From positions 124,001 through 188,000 of the forward strand of contig JAQMWT010000024.1 of assembly GCA_029834535.1 (NCBI GenBank): DNA of 64,000 bases. Direction: 5' to 3'. This document shows, piece by piece, positions 43,601 through 53,582 of the stretch. The notes under the pieces are model-generated. The model was not told where the DNA came from, ran no database searches, and saw nothing but the letters and a program-made list of their open reading frames with translations. The translations under genes and the position numbers were made by a program. The stretch comes from Chrysophaeum taylorii. Its lineage: Eukaryota; Sar; Pelagophyceae; Pelagomonadales; Pelagomonadaceae. Position 1 is the stretch's first letter. Each line of letters starts with the position of its first letter.

Positions 43601-43841
43601 CGACATGATCACCAACGTCCTCGCGAATACCAAAAAAATTGCCGCGGGAGACGCAATCACCCACATCTTCGGCGAACGTAACGAGCGTGTCGCACAATTG
43701 AACGCCGCCATCGACAACCACCTCGACAAGCTCACATCGATCAAGAAGTTTGTCATCGAGCTTTCTATTGGCCACAAGGTCTTGTACGAGAGATCCCAGC
43801 GCCGGCGTCGCATCCTCGGCGGCGTCGGCGGTGACGCCTAG
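31664..43841 (+). CDS. Giant tandem cNMP-type ion channel, ankyrin, EF-hand and RGS protein with two inteins
   Basis: The exons are 31664-41148 and 41207-43841, giving a 4,039-aa precursor. Domains in order: acidic N-terminus; 6TM channel module 1 (~240-545); cyclic-nucleotide-binding fold 1 (~590-705); ankyrin repeats (~770-1480) interrupted by intein 1 (833-1230); coiled coil; Ser/Gly/Ala low-complexity linker; EF-hands (FELLDTTGKGQISIQE; FNDIDRDFSGTIDVDEF); 6TM module 2 (~2210-2490); binding fold 2 (~2575-2690); ankyrin repeats (~2800-3750) interrupted by intein 2 (2930-3569); coiled coil; RGS domain. If both inteins splice, a 3,001-aa protein results. It should sit in a membrane and couple voltage, Ca2+ and G-protein signals to ion flow. 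One open frame of 9.5 kb argues against a pseudogene. Domain bounds are approximate. Confidence 0.88.
32373..33770 (+). other. Channel module 1: 6TM, pore and binding fold
   Basis: S4 is weakly charged (SVPRLARVVKLFEWF). The pore helix and filter read NSMTAFGYSD (473-482), where canonical channels have TVGYGD. S6 is followed by a C-linker typical of CNG/KAT channels (YIENYADARRLPSELVARMK). The binding fold keeps RGDILFKYGDMAHELCFIQSG and LGELAFF. The usual Arg-x-Ala of the phosphate cassette reads QPCCVSAS, so nucleotide binding is doubtful. Confidence 0.8.
34160..35353 (+). other. Intein 1 in the first ankyrin array (398 aa)
   Basis: Residues 833-1230. It starts at Cys1 (CFPEDDHELLTSQGF, block A). 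Block B is VTQDHDMF with Thr77 and His80 (intein numbering). A LAGLIDADG-type core follows: FLRLSGFWLFDCGGGD (block C, from ~1000) and FFSTRCPRLRDEIVQLALHAGYAA, the strand-helix typical of DOD homing endonucleases. Block F reads RTWCARMPRGFVVVRR. The end is ATIQGN, then extein Cys (+1). The C-terminal Asn and +1 Cys needed for splicing are present; the penultimate His is Gly. Splicing joins GADVA to CVDRWKQSPLHDAI, a complete ankyrin repeat that aligns with the later repeat KADVTFEDRWGNSPIDDAI. A bare Hedgehog-type Hint domain would not leave a resumed repeat like this. Confidence 0.88.
38300..39750 (+). other. Channel module 2: 6TM, pore and binding fold
   Basis: S4 is Arg-rich (LPRLLRVRDVYRYLRARR). 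A Gly/Ser/Ala insert lies in the turret before the pore helix. The filter reads TAMGAGD (2449-2455): the Tyr of GYG is Ala. The binding fold keeps the beta-roll (VLPETVLFRRSDQAKTLYLV) but lacks a GE-x-A-x(n)-R-x-A cassette, so it probably does not bind cyclic nucleotides. Confidence 0.78.
40451..42428 (+). other. Intein 2 in the second ankyrin array (640 aa, contains an intron)
   Basis: Residues 2930-3569 of the precursor, 1,920 coding nt after removal of the intron at 41149-41206. It starts CFPVDDHQLLTNRGF (block A). Block B is ATPDHDVF (Thr89, His92). The endonuclease core includes FLELYGFWLANG (block C), KKR-ISDYEFVRSRL across the splice junction, EWCISDPAWTELFL, RLDQFECQSVIRGLFAAAG (block E) and IASSARFRDEVVHLCLHAGY. 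A ~170-aa insert between blocks C and E is unassigned. Block F is RVWCASMPHGFVIVRR and the end is PTIQGN before extein Ser (+1). Splicing joins HADPN to SGDYDHRTALHIAASEGH, a normal ankyrin repeat. It resembles intein 1 block by block, so the two are paralogues. Confidence 0.87.
41149..41206 (+). other. Spliceosomal intron inside intein 2, 58 nt
   Basis: It begins gtgaga and ends ctctcgcag. Removal splits an Arg codon (ag|g) and joins two frames into a continuous endonuclease-core sequence. Unspliced, translation stops two codons into the intron. No other intron is needed in the gene. Confidence 0.85.
43180..43560 (+). other. RGS domain at the C-terminus of the giant channel
   Basis: The order FRKFMKHEEHAEHMLDCYLA, then YVGKGAHREIVTAP, then LGPYLQRFYRSSQF matches the helices of the RGS fold (F-x-x-F, the E-x-L-x-F/Y helix, and the final L-x-x-x-x-Y-x-x-F-x-x-S). 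RGS domains speed GTP hydrolysis by G-alpha subunits, so the channel could end or read a G-protein signal. The assignment is by pattern only. Confidence 0.65.
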
Positions 43842-44091
43842 GGCTATTTGTTCAATCACACAATTTTTTTTCGATGTGTGCTCTTGTGTGTTGTTATTAT
43901 GATCACTTTTGTTGGGATTCATTCACCTCGTGTGACATCCACGGTATATCGTGATGATGCTGATGTTGAGGGGAGGAAGTGCGACTAGTACCTGGAAGGT
44001 AGGTACTGGCGATGTATGTCCACCGGGGGCGCCATGTATGGGGAATTCGTGAAAAAAAAAGAGGCCATTCATTGATTTTTCGTGAAGAGCG

Positions 44092-44127
<36 letters not shown>

Positions 44128-44269
44128 GATGATACTTCGCAGCGGCGCAGTCGCCTGGCCCTCCCATAATATGTCGCAGTCAGCCATTTACTCTAAATCC
44201 TCGCCAGGCCGTTGTGGCTATAGCTGTCTTCTTGCCTCGCAGACTCTGCGGTCTCCACCTCACCCCGGC

Positions 44270-44306
<37 letters not shown>

Positions 44307-44840
44307 CTGAGGCACCCTTCCGAGTGAGTGAGCCTAAGTAATAATTAATTTGTGTGATCCACCACGCAAAAAAAAAAGCATGTTTGTTTGTTTGTTGGAT
44401 AACGTAGGTAGACGCTCTAGACCTAGACTTCTTCTTCGGCGAAATGAATGACTGACCCAACGGAGGCAGACAGACAGACCCGCTCAGGGGCTTTTGGTAC
44501 TAAGACGATTCTCCATTATAAGTTATTTTATTGAGCTATAATGAACTTGCATTGGTTTTCTGATGTGCAACAACCGAGTATTTCGTCGGCTAGAGGCAGC
44601 AGCATCACGTCGGCAATTTTTTTTTATGAGGCACGGAAAACGACGTGTTGCGCGCCAAACTCATTGCTGTTGAGGCAGTGTTCCTCGCGGCCGCGCTGAG
44701 CGCGCGGATTGGCCTGGCCTGGCCTGCCCAGCGAGTCGTCTGCAGATGAAAGCATCGTAGAACTGAAAAAAAAATATGCCGCAACAACAACAACAACAAC
44801 AACGAAGTGTTGAAGGAAATAAATAAATAAACAAGGGAAA
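43842..44840. other. Intergenic with simple repeats
   Basis: (CTG)n at 44092-44127, (CTAT)n at 44271-44306, a TTTG run near 44382, and (CAA)n near 44781-44801. No gene is seen. Confidence 0.7.
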
Positions 44841-45013
44841 AGTCAAGTTTCCAACCACCATGTATGTTTGGTCACCGTAAATCCCCAACAAGTTTGGTCA
44901 CTTAAGTTTAGTCAATCCGTATCTTGGCTGACTAAACTTATGCTTGAGGAAAGCAAGGATAGGGCTCGCTGACAAAACAAGGTCCGCTGTGATCAAGCAT
45001 TTGGAGGTTCTGC

Positions 45014-48000
45014 ATGTCGCGTCGTGACTCCGTAGCGTCCTTCGACTTCGACACGGATGACGAGGAGGTCGATATCGACGAGGGCTTCGCTCAGGTCGAG
45101 CGGGACCGTGCTGGTATCACGCTGACGTCGGGCGACGACGACACCAAGAACGGCAAGCGTGGCCTGACGAAGGTTAACGACTGTGACAGATCGCCGCGTA
45201 CGCTGTCGCAGCTCAGAATGTTCAAGCACCACGTTTCGCTGCTTTCACGCTACCCGACGAAATCCGAATTTAGTATGTGCGTTCGGGAAGAGGCCGAGTT
45301 GCAGCAGAAGATGGTCGACACGGGGGAAGCAACAGCGTGCATAACATGATCAATACCGCGACGGCGTTGTCGTTCAAGTGTAAAGTAGAGGGCTGCGGCT
45401 TCTTTAAGCGCGCTGCTCGTCGTGATGGGCTTATAGACTTCGTCGTCACGCATGATGAACCTCACACAGGAGTTTTTACACCGACGAAAACCCAGCCCAA
45501 GTCGAACTACCGCGCAGAGCACTTCTTAGAGGCCGTGACGACCATCATCAAGAAGGGCTCTATGGAGAGCAAGTCAGGAGGCACTACTCGGAAAGGCGTC
45601 TGGTAGATGTCCACAACAACGTCATCAAGGAAAGGCTCGATGAGATGACGAACCGTGAGCATACACTCTCATCCGTCGAGAACATCTAGCTCAAGTCATC
45701 CTAGCGCTCTTGGGAAACGAGGAGAGGAACGCGGTATCAGCGGTGTCTTGCGCAGGTCTTGTTTGTGGCTGTTGTCATGCGAGGAGGTGCATGTGTGTGA
45801 TCAAACTTGTAATGTTCTGACCAAACTTTGTGACAAAACTTGTGACTGTATGACCAAACGTGTGACTTTATGACCAAACTTTTGACTTGGTGACCAAACT
45901 TGTGACTTAATGATCAAACTTATGTTCGTGTGATCAAACTTTGTGATTAAACTTGTAGCTTTCTGATCAAACTCTTTTGGTTTCGTGACCACACTTGAAA
46001 ATCGTAGCTTAGTGTGTTAGTATACTTCGCCACATCTACATTCACGTGTGTGCATCAAAGTCACACTTGTCATTCTCTTAGGCGGAGTTGCACGCTTGCC
46101 AGCGCGCGTTGCGAGCCCACGGTCATGCGGTTAAGTTGTATGGCGCGAAACAAGGAGATCTCCTGAAGGTATTCATGAAGAGGCTCAAGTCTGAGCACAA
46201 GTCGGAACAAGAGTTCAGGCATGGCTCCGACAGGAGCCGGTACAAGAGCTTAGACCTCAACGACTACAAGATCCCTGAAACGCTGCAGTCACCTGCCTTG
46301 GCTGATAGGAAGTTCTTCTTAGGTTATGTCGTCGTGTCGAAACCCGCCATACGCATGATGAATGCGGGCCTCCTGCGCCGGCAGGCGTTTATTGACGGCG
46401 TTCACTGCCTCGACAACCAGGTGATGATTTCTGTGACCGGCCGTGATGCCAACAACCACCTCGTGATGATATCCACTTCGTGGTGGAACATGACCGAGTC
46501 TGCGGAATCGATCGGCAAGGTCATTAAACTGACCGTCGAGAACATCCCGCACAGAAACTGTCAGGGATTCGTCATAGTACAGGACTTCCAAAAGGGAAGC
46601 CTCATAGCGCACGTCACCGTGAGTGACCTCGCTAGCACCATTTGATTCCTCGTCTAATTCCGATTCCTGCGCAGCATACGCCCGAGGCCGACGCCTTCTC
46701 GTGCAGTAAGTCTTTGATGAACTGTTTACTCTTCGTGAATACGTCCTATTCACAGTGAACCACGGCAGCGAGAACATCGCAAAGATCGCGGAATCCGGGG
46801 ATGCCGCTATCTTTCGTCGCTTTGTTGAGGCGCCTACGAAGGCGGCCAGCGACGCTTTTCATGCCGAACTTTCTCCCAAGGCCCAGCGTTGGGTGAGTCA
46901 TAATCTCCTCGTGGCATTGAGTTTTCTGGCACTACAGGTTGCCAGTCGGCGCGAATATGCGCGAAAGCATCTGAACGATCAGGAAGCAGACACCGTCACA
47001 GTGTTAGACGGGCCCAGGGCACTCTTTGGCACGAGTACGAACAACCCGGCGGAGGCTTTCAACAAGAAGCACATCAACGCGAGGTTATGCAACGGACCCA
47101 AGTCCCTCCAGACCTTGTTCGCTGAGCAGGCAACGACCTACGCGGATACGAGCGCAGCGGCCATCCGGTGCGCAAAAACCGGCGAGAGGCTCACGTGAGT
47201 CTTCCTCGTGTTCGGATGCAAATTGTTGCGTCATTAGTTTCGTCTTGTCTTCGATCAAAATAGCGTGTTTTCGGCCAATAATCTCAAGGGTCTCAACCAT
47301 CTCAAATACGTACGGGCCTACGGGCCTTTGTCTTTTCAGATCACACTCCCGTTGTTATGTTCACACTTGTCGGGTTGTTCTATGTGATATCTAAGCGTGA
47401 ACCGTAGGCCCAACTACAATAATGATGCCCAAGTCAAGGTTGCAAAAAGCAAGACCCGGATAACAAGAGTTCAGCCTTACGGCGGCGGCGCTGGGGCCAA
47501 TAAGGGGACGTTCTTGGTGTATGTCAAAGGTGACAACAATCAGCAACTTACGTCCGTCGTTGTTATCGGGCAGAAGGGATACGTGAATTTTGAAGATTCG
47601 GAGCAACTCGACGTACTTTCCTGTAGCTGTGGCAACTACGCGTTCTCTCGCTTGCCGTGCGTTTGCATGATTGGAGCTCAGATAGCTCGCGGTGAGCATG
47701 CTGAGGATCTCTATCCACTTTGGACCACGACGCAGCGTTGGGAAAATCAATATCGGGTCGGGGGGGTGTTTCCGATTCTCAACGCAACGGAAATTGAGTC
47801 GGCGCAAGGAGAAATTGAAGCCGAATGCAAAGAAGCTGGTGAGGAGTTTGAGCCTTGGCTGCCATCCGCGATCGGGCCCCGACGGACAGGCAGGCCAAAG
47901 ACCGACCAACGCCAAGAATCCTCGCTGCGGAAGAATACGGGGTCGGGGTCAAAGAAGGACCGGAAGCGAGCACGAAAAGAAATGGCCAAGACGTTCGCCG

Positions 48001-49182
48001 GGTTGGACCCAGAAGGAACTGCAGCCCGGGTCGCCAGTAAAAAGCGGAGGAAAGGAGGCCGCAAAGCAACCGAGCCTCCCGAGCCTAACGAGCCTCCCGC
48101 GTCTACCGAGCCTCCCGCGTCTACCAAGCCTACCGAGCCTCCCGCGTCTCCCGCGTCGACCGAGCCTCCCGCGTATACCGAGCCTCCCGCGTCTACCGAG
48201 CCTCCCGCGTCGACCGAGCCCCCAAACAAGCAGCAGAAAGAGTCGTCTACAAGCTCGTTTCCTCCCTGGTGGCCAACAGACAAAGAAGCGTGGGACCGTG
48301 CGCGCGCCGAGCTCACCACCACCCTCAATATGCTTACGGCGCGCGGAAGGAGTTTCAAATCAGTCCGGGTGATGGCTTCGGATGTGCCATATCCCGCTGC
48401 GCAGCCTAAACACTACGTTCCTGGAACAGTCACCTACGCCAGAAACAAGTTCGCCGTCACGTACGACAACGGGGACGATACGGAGCGATATGATGCGAAC
48501 GACGAAGACAAGGGAATCCTTGCCGAGCTGAGTATGGGGTACTTCTTACCTTTCGAGAACGATTCGGTGCGATATTTGAAGCCGAGTTCAATGATGTGTG
48601 TTTTTATGGGAGTGTCCAAGAATGTTTGTAGCAGCGAGCTCGTGTGACCCCACGGTCCTATCGGGCATGTACACCCAATGCACTCGACACGGAAACAACA
48701 GGCTTCGTGCAGGAATCCAATCAATCAGGACGGCCTACGCGTGCTCCACCGGCCGGAAAGCCTCGCTCCAAGAAAAGGACCCAGTGCGCCATGTTCTCCG
48801 CTCGTTCAACAAGGCTCACAGGTGACTTGTTTATTTCCAAGCTCCCGCGTCGACTTCAAATCCATGGTTCATTAACGCCCGGGGGCACTTCGACATAGCC
48901 GTGTGGTTGCCTCGACAAGACCGCCGACGACAACCTCCACAACACTATCAAGAGGCACCCTCCTTAGAACCTCTGATGCGCGCTCTCGACCCTGAATCGA
49001 TTCGCAAAGACGCTCTCCCTCTCGGATTTTGGGATCCAGAATGGGGTGATCCGTGTCACGCTGACCATTTACCTTTGTCTTTTGGCGTCTGCCTCTTGCC
49101 GAAGAATGGCGGACGACCACGGCAACAGCACCATGGTGAGTCGCGGTATGGGATGCTCCTACGATGGAAGGTGCGAGAATAG
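45014..49182 (+). CDS. MULE transposase gene with several short introns
   Basis: The gene runs in order: acidic N-terminus from the ATG at 45014; a zinc-finger-like piece (LSFKCKVEGCGFFKR..H..H, ~45390-45465); MULE transposase core (~46082-46618) with FIDGVHCLDNQVMIS, the usual first Asp, and DANNHLVMIS; the TSTNNPAEAFNKKH segment near 47030; a SWIM finger near 47600 (CSCGNYAFSRLPCVC, whose last ligand is Cys, where His is usual); a Pro/Glu/Thr repeat (EPPASTEPPAST) near 48100; and basic AT-hook-like pieces near 48730 and 49100. Likely introns: 45655-46081, 46619-46674, 46706-46754, 46894-46938 and 47195-47407, all GT-AG. The exact first and last exon joins are unsure. It looks recently active. 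Confidence 0.65.
45799..45992 (+). repeat. Tandem array of tgaccaaactt units inside a transposase intron
   Basis: About ten degenerate ~16-20 bp units of tgaccaaacttgtgactt lie within the predicted intron 45655-46081. The unit is the same word that makes up both element ends. Confidence 0.75.
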
Positions 49183-49439
49183 GCCCAGCTTAACCGCGTC
49201 AAGCCGTGGGAAACTGCTGGCGAGGCCGCGCGTCGCAGCCCTCAATATGCGAAGCTCCTTGCGTATCGCCGCGCTGCCTTAGGATCTCCTTCTAAGGCGG
49301 TCATGGGGGGGTGTCCATGCCGCGCGTGTAACGCCACGGTAGATTCTGGCTGCAGCACCTAGCTTTCGTTTTAAAAGCATTTTCGCACCAAAAGCGCTCA
49401 CGCGCCCCCTTAAAAAGCCTCCTTAAGTTTGATTTAAAA

Positions 49440-49690
49440 GGCCGAAGTTTGGTCAATACTGTGGAAGTTTGAGGAGTAGTGACCAAACTTGTTGACCAAA
49501 CTTACAAGGAAATTAGTCAAACTTGAAGGGTTGATTGATCAAACTTAATGCAACTTCGGAGTGACCAAACTTAACTGACCTAACTTCTATGGAAAGTGAC
49601 CACACATGTGAGTTTTCCTTAATCATACATCAAAATCGAGCAAACATGAGAGAAATTCACCAAACTTTTTGACCAAACTTGACGGATCCC
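49440..49690 (+). repeat. MULE right-end array of tgaccaaac words
   Basis: Multiple direct and inverted gaccaaactt / aagtttggtc words occur here. They mirror the left-end words at 44866-44935. Confidence 0.6.
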
Positions 49691-50217
49691 AATAAATAAA
49701 TACACCGGCGGTCGACGGCACCCTGCTACGCGAGACCGACCACCAGAATTCCTTCTCGTCAAACCCCAAATAATTAATTAACTTGGTCTGGTTTGTGCGC
49801 GTTGATCTCAGTCAGAGACGGCGTCGATGCTATGTCTGGGTATTGTTTGTTTCCCCTCAACTAGAAGCGACTCCTCATAGAAATACCCCCCCCCCCCGAA
49901 ATAGGAAGGGTAATAATGATGATGAAAAAGGCCACGAAACGATGGTGGTAGCGTATTCGTTTTTTTTTGGTTTCCGCCAGCGCAGACGAAAAAAAGCAAG
50001 GTTGTGCGTGTTTTGTTTGATGTGAAACGGGGTGCAACTCGGGGGACGAGTTTTCGAAACGTTTCGGAGCTTGGTGTGGAATCGTGACCGGCATGGAGCA
50101 CTCGGGGACGACGATCCTTGATGAGTGCCCCGGGCGTGCTTGGTGGATTCGAATGCGGCTTCCTGCTGGCGCCGACGCTGCAGGAATTCGTCAAAATAAT
50201 GCCCTTCTACAGCTGAG
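49691..50217. other. Intergenic, no gene supported
   Basis: Contains a C-run near 49885 and a T-run near 49961. Open frames here show no motif. Confidence 0.5.
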
Positions 50218-50812
50218 ATGAGCGGATCGGGAAAAAAATTCGATAACGGGCAGTCGAGCCGCGAGACTTGGAAGAGCTCCGCAAAGACGTCGGCGTGCCA
50301 CGCCGACTTTTACGCTGGCCTTCGCCGAATCTCGCCCATCCTCAACGGATCGTTCGAGATTATTGACAAGATGCCCAGGTACGTTTTTTAGGTTCCGCGT
50401 CGAGCGCCGGGCGTTCCGGTCGGTCGTCGTCGCGCGGAAGACCAAGGCCTACTCCAATCCTGGGCCCAGCATCTCGCCGGAGGCGGAAGAATCCCGAAAA
50501 ATCCGTCAGAGTTTTACGACAAGACCGACGAAGAGTACCGTCTGGCTCGCAGAGAGTACCCCGACCGCGTCCTCGACGTACAGTTCGACGAACAACTCGC
50601 AACGACACCGAACACTACAATAAGCCTCGTTTTTGACTTTCCTCGGCGAGTGGGTACCCAACTACTTGACGCTCGACAACTTCAACGCCTAATTCGCTCG
50701 GTTCGGGTCCCCGCTGATACCGCCTTTCCTGATCCGTGGACCGATCTAATAAACCTCCGCACATCGGAGGGAGGACACGCGCGCCAGGGTTGTGCATTTA
50801 CTCATCAATGAT
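50218..50812 (+). CDS. Possible unrecognised gene or gene fragment
   Basis: An ATG at 50218 opens a frame with coding-like composition (SACHADFYAGLRRISPILNG) up to a stop just after 50385, at a GTACGT donor-like site. A second frame from about 50394 reads FYDKTDEEYRLARREYPDRV and DPWTDLINLRT and stops near 50811. The two could be exons of one gene, but no clean acceptor is evident. No family is recognised. Confidence 0.3.
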
Positions 50813-50879
50813 TTCTTTACTTTACCTATTTTACTTTACTGTACTGTTGTGCCAAAAGCGACGGTAAGGTAGAACTTTT

Positions 50880-51060
50880 ACGTTACGAAGTCCGTTCGGA
50901 CCCAAGTGTTGAATCATCGACACCAGTCGATGGCTGGGCCAACAAGCCTGTAGACGATGTCTGCGTGGGGCGGGCGCAGAAGGGGAAAGGTTGGCGACAA
51001 CAACGACGAGGAGATGGTTGTCAGTCAAATCGCGGTTCCCGCGTCGCATGGCGACAGGCG
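50880..51060. repeat. Dispersed repeat, copy 2
   Basis: Matches 31090-31260 in the same orientation (tggttgtcagtca and cgcgtcgcatggcgaca). It again lies next to a LINE 3' end. Confidence 0.55.
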
Positions 51061-51120
51061 TCAAATCTCTCTTTTGCTACGGCGTTGGGATCAATCAATC
51101 CGCCTGCTATTTTTTTCGTC

Positions 51121-53520
51121 CTAACTAACTAACTAACTAACTAACTTCGGACCTCTCCCGAGCATATGGGAGCCAGGCTGGACCCGGTCCAGGACCCGGT
51201 CCAGGGCCCGGTCCAGGATCACAGAGCAAAATCGCACAGTTGGGGTAGAGGCGAGGGATGAAAAGGCGTTGATGGCGGACCGCCACTGCGCGCGGTCTTG
51301 TGCGAGGTCGTGCCACGAGTTGAAGGGGATGTCGCATTTCCGGCGGAGGCGCCTTGGCGAGCGTCCTCCCGTACGTCATCTGCGGAGCCCCCGGTGGGGG
51401 CTTGGAGCGGACCCAAGACGAGAGTATCTTGCGAAGGATTCGGGAGAAGGGCATGCGGGCGACATGACCGGCTCCGCTGGCGGCGCGCGACGTAGACGTC
51501 GTTGGACTCGAGGCCGAGGCGCCGTAGCAGGATCTCCGTTGAGATGTGGTGGAGCCAGGTATGCTTCCGGGTCACACGACGCGGGCGCACTGCGCGTGGA
51601 AGCACCGCAGCCGGCGGAACAGGACCTCGGTGAGGCACCACGAGGATTCCGCACCGCGAAGGAGGACGGCCAGGACGAGCGAAACGTAGACGAGGCGCTT
51701 GGCGCGAGCAGAGACGGACTTCGAGGCGAAGATGCAGTCCCGCAAGGCACCGAAGGCCTGAGAAAAACGCCTTCTTGATCCGCGCGTCGACGTCTGAGTT
51801 GTCGCGGCAGTCGCGCGAGAGGACCGAGCCGAGGTGCTTGAACTGGTCGACGACCGGTATGAAGCGGCCGCGCCCGAGCTCGATGTCCTCCGAGAGGTCC
51901 GTGTCGTCGAACGACCGACTTTGGGTCGCCGTACAGGCGTGTGCCGGGCGAGCGACGAACAGCATCTCCGTTTGGGACGCCGCCTTCGTGTGTCGGGTGC
52001 CGCAATGCACCTCCATACCCCAGGCGTCGCAGTCGCAGTGTTCGACGAGGCGCGGTGTCTCGCTGGCGGCGATGCGGCGTTCCCAGAAGAGAAAGGCGAC
52101 GTCGTCGGCGTACGCCGACTCATCGAAGGGAAACTCGTCGTCGCGAGCGGACCAACCCCGGTTCGTCGTCTGAAAGCCCTCCCGCGTACGGTAGACACAC
52201 GGGGCGCGGGCCATGGCGTCGTCGAAACGACGTCGTCAGTGCCGCCACGAACAGCACGAACAGGACGGGGCCGAGGACGTCGCCCTGCTTGACGCCGATG
52301 ATCGAGTCAACCGAGGCAACGACACCGCTGACCGAGAAGTGGACCTGGATTCGGTGGAGGCCCTTGTTGATGACTTCGACGAGGCGGGACGCCGAACTTC
52401 ATGAGCACCTCCCATTAGAGAAGCTCTCTCTCAGGGGATGCGGTCGAACGCCTTTAACGAAATCGATGAACAGTACCGACGAGTCCTGACCGTGCTCACG
52501 CCGCTTCTTCAGCGCCAGCTTGAGCGAGAAGGTGGCGTCGGAGGTACCGCGCTCGGGTCAGAACCCACGTTGGGACTCGTGATCGAGGGCCTCGCAGATG
52601 ACGCCGAGTCGCGCACGGACGATATTCGAAACGATCTTCTGCGAGACCTCGAGCATCATGATCCCGCGGTAGTTTCCCGGCAGGGAGAGGTCCCCCTTCT
52701 TGGGGAGAATCCCGAGGTGGCCTACGTCCCACTCGGCCGGCTGGACTTCGGACTCCCAGAACTCGAGGACTACACGCTCCAACAGGGGGAGCGTGCGAGC
52801 GTCGGTGGCGAGCGCCTTCCAGACCTCCGCGCGCGGGCCCGATTCGCCGGGCGCGGTGCAGTTCAGCTGACCAACGGCCCGTTTTATCTCCTCCTGCGTC
52901 GGTGGTTCCCCGAGTTCCGGACGGATCGGCAACTGGTCAACGTCGTCGTTGATCACGGTGGGGTCGTAGCGAGCTCGTCGACCGTAGAGCTCCTCACGAA
53001 GTGAGTGCGCCGCCTCGAAAAACACGTCGGCGGCGTTCGTTCTCCTCCTGTGGCGACGAGCACCTCCTACCGTCGGCCTTCGACGGTCAGCTGCACCTGC
53101 CTAGCCAACGTGGTCTTCGCGAGACTCTCGCGTCGGAGCCGTCCGACCGTGTTCCAGTACTTTGAGGTGCCGCCGAGCGACTCGCTTCCCGGGGCGTCGA
53201 GTCCGTCGCGCAGACGAGTAATCCATCGCTCTTTCGCCCGTGCTACGGCGAGCCGCGACTTGATCGCCCGAAGGTCGTCGAGGACCGTGGACGCCGAGCG
53301 AAGACGGCGCCGGGCACCGAGCGAGAGCACAAAACGCGCGGAGGGAGGTGCGTCGCTCGATCTCAGAGGCTGGAGCTCTTCCGCCGCCGCGTCCTCAAAC
53401 CATCCGGGTCGGAGGCGTCGGATCTTCGGCAGCAGCAAGGCGTCAGAGGCCGAGGCCGCCGCCCGCGCAAGGCAGGAGTAGGACGGCGAGCCCTGGTCGG
53501 CGTCGGGTACCTCGTCGGTG
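51121..53520 (-). mobile_element. LINE (non-LTR retrotransposon), 5'-truncated, decayed
   Basis: Reverse transcriptase is encoded on the minus strand. A fingers region at about 52558-53025 contains LGILPKKGDLSLPGNYRGI. The palm contains SAYADDVAFLF with YADD at 52101-52112, followed by FKHLGSVLSRD, the usual LINE motif after the palm. A C-terminal region has TWLHHISTEILLRRL and near 51.4 kb a SWVRSKPPPGAPQMTYGRTL block. Upstream of the RT only a short region with LRPGWFED is present and no endonuclease is seen, so the copy is 5'-truncated. The RT lies in more than one frame, so it is not functional. The 3' end carries a (TTAG)n tail (51121-51145, read on the minus strand). The 5' limit lies about 60 bp from the DOT1-like gene and is approximate. 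Confidence 0.8.
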
Positions 53521-53582
53521 GCGTTTTTTCTTTCGTCCAACCGAAGGGGATAGTAGAAATATACTGTTGCCGCGACATTTGA

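Larger units (their letters stand above)
44842..49690 (+). mobile_element. Mutator-like (MULE) DNA transposon, largely whole
   Basis: The element encodes a MULE-type transposase (see the CDS) between ends rich in gtttggtca on the left (about 44866-44935) and tgaccaaac on the right (about 49440-49683). gtcaagttt at 44842 and aaacttgac near 49675-49683 could be the outer limits. No target duplication is clear, so the borders are approximate. Confidence 0.65.

Noticed and set aside
45799-45992. CRISPR-like array
   Set aside because: Units are short, degenerate, without unique spacers, and match the MULE ends; the genome is eukaryotic.
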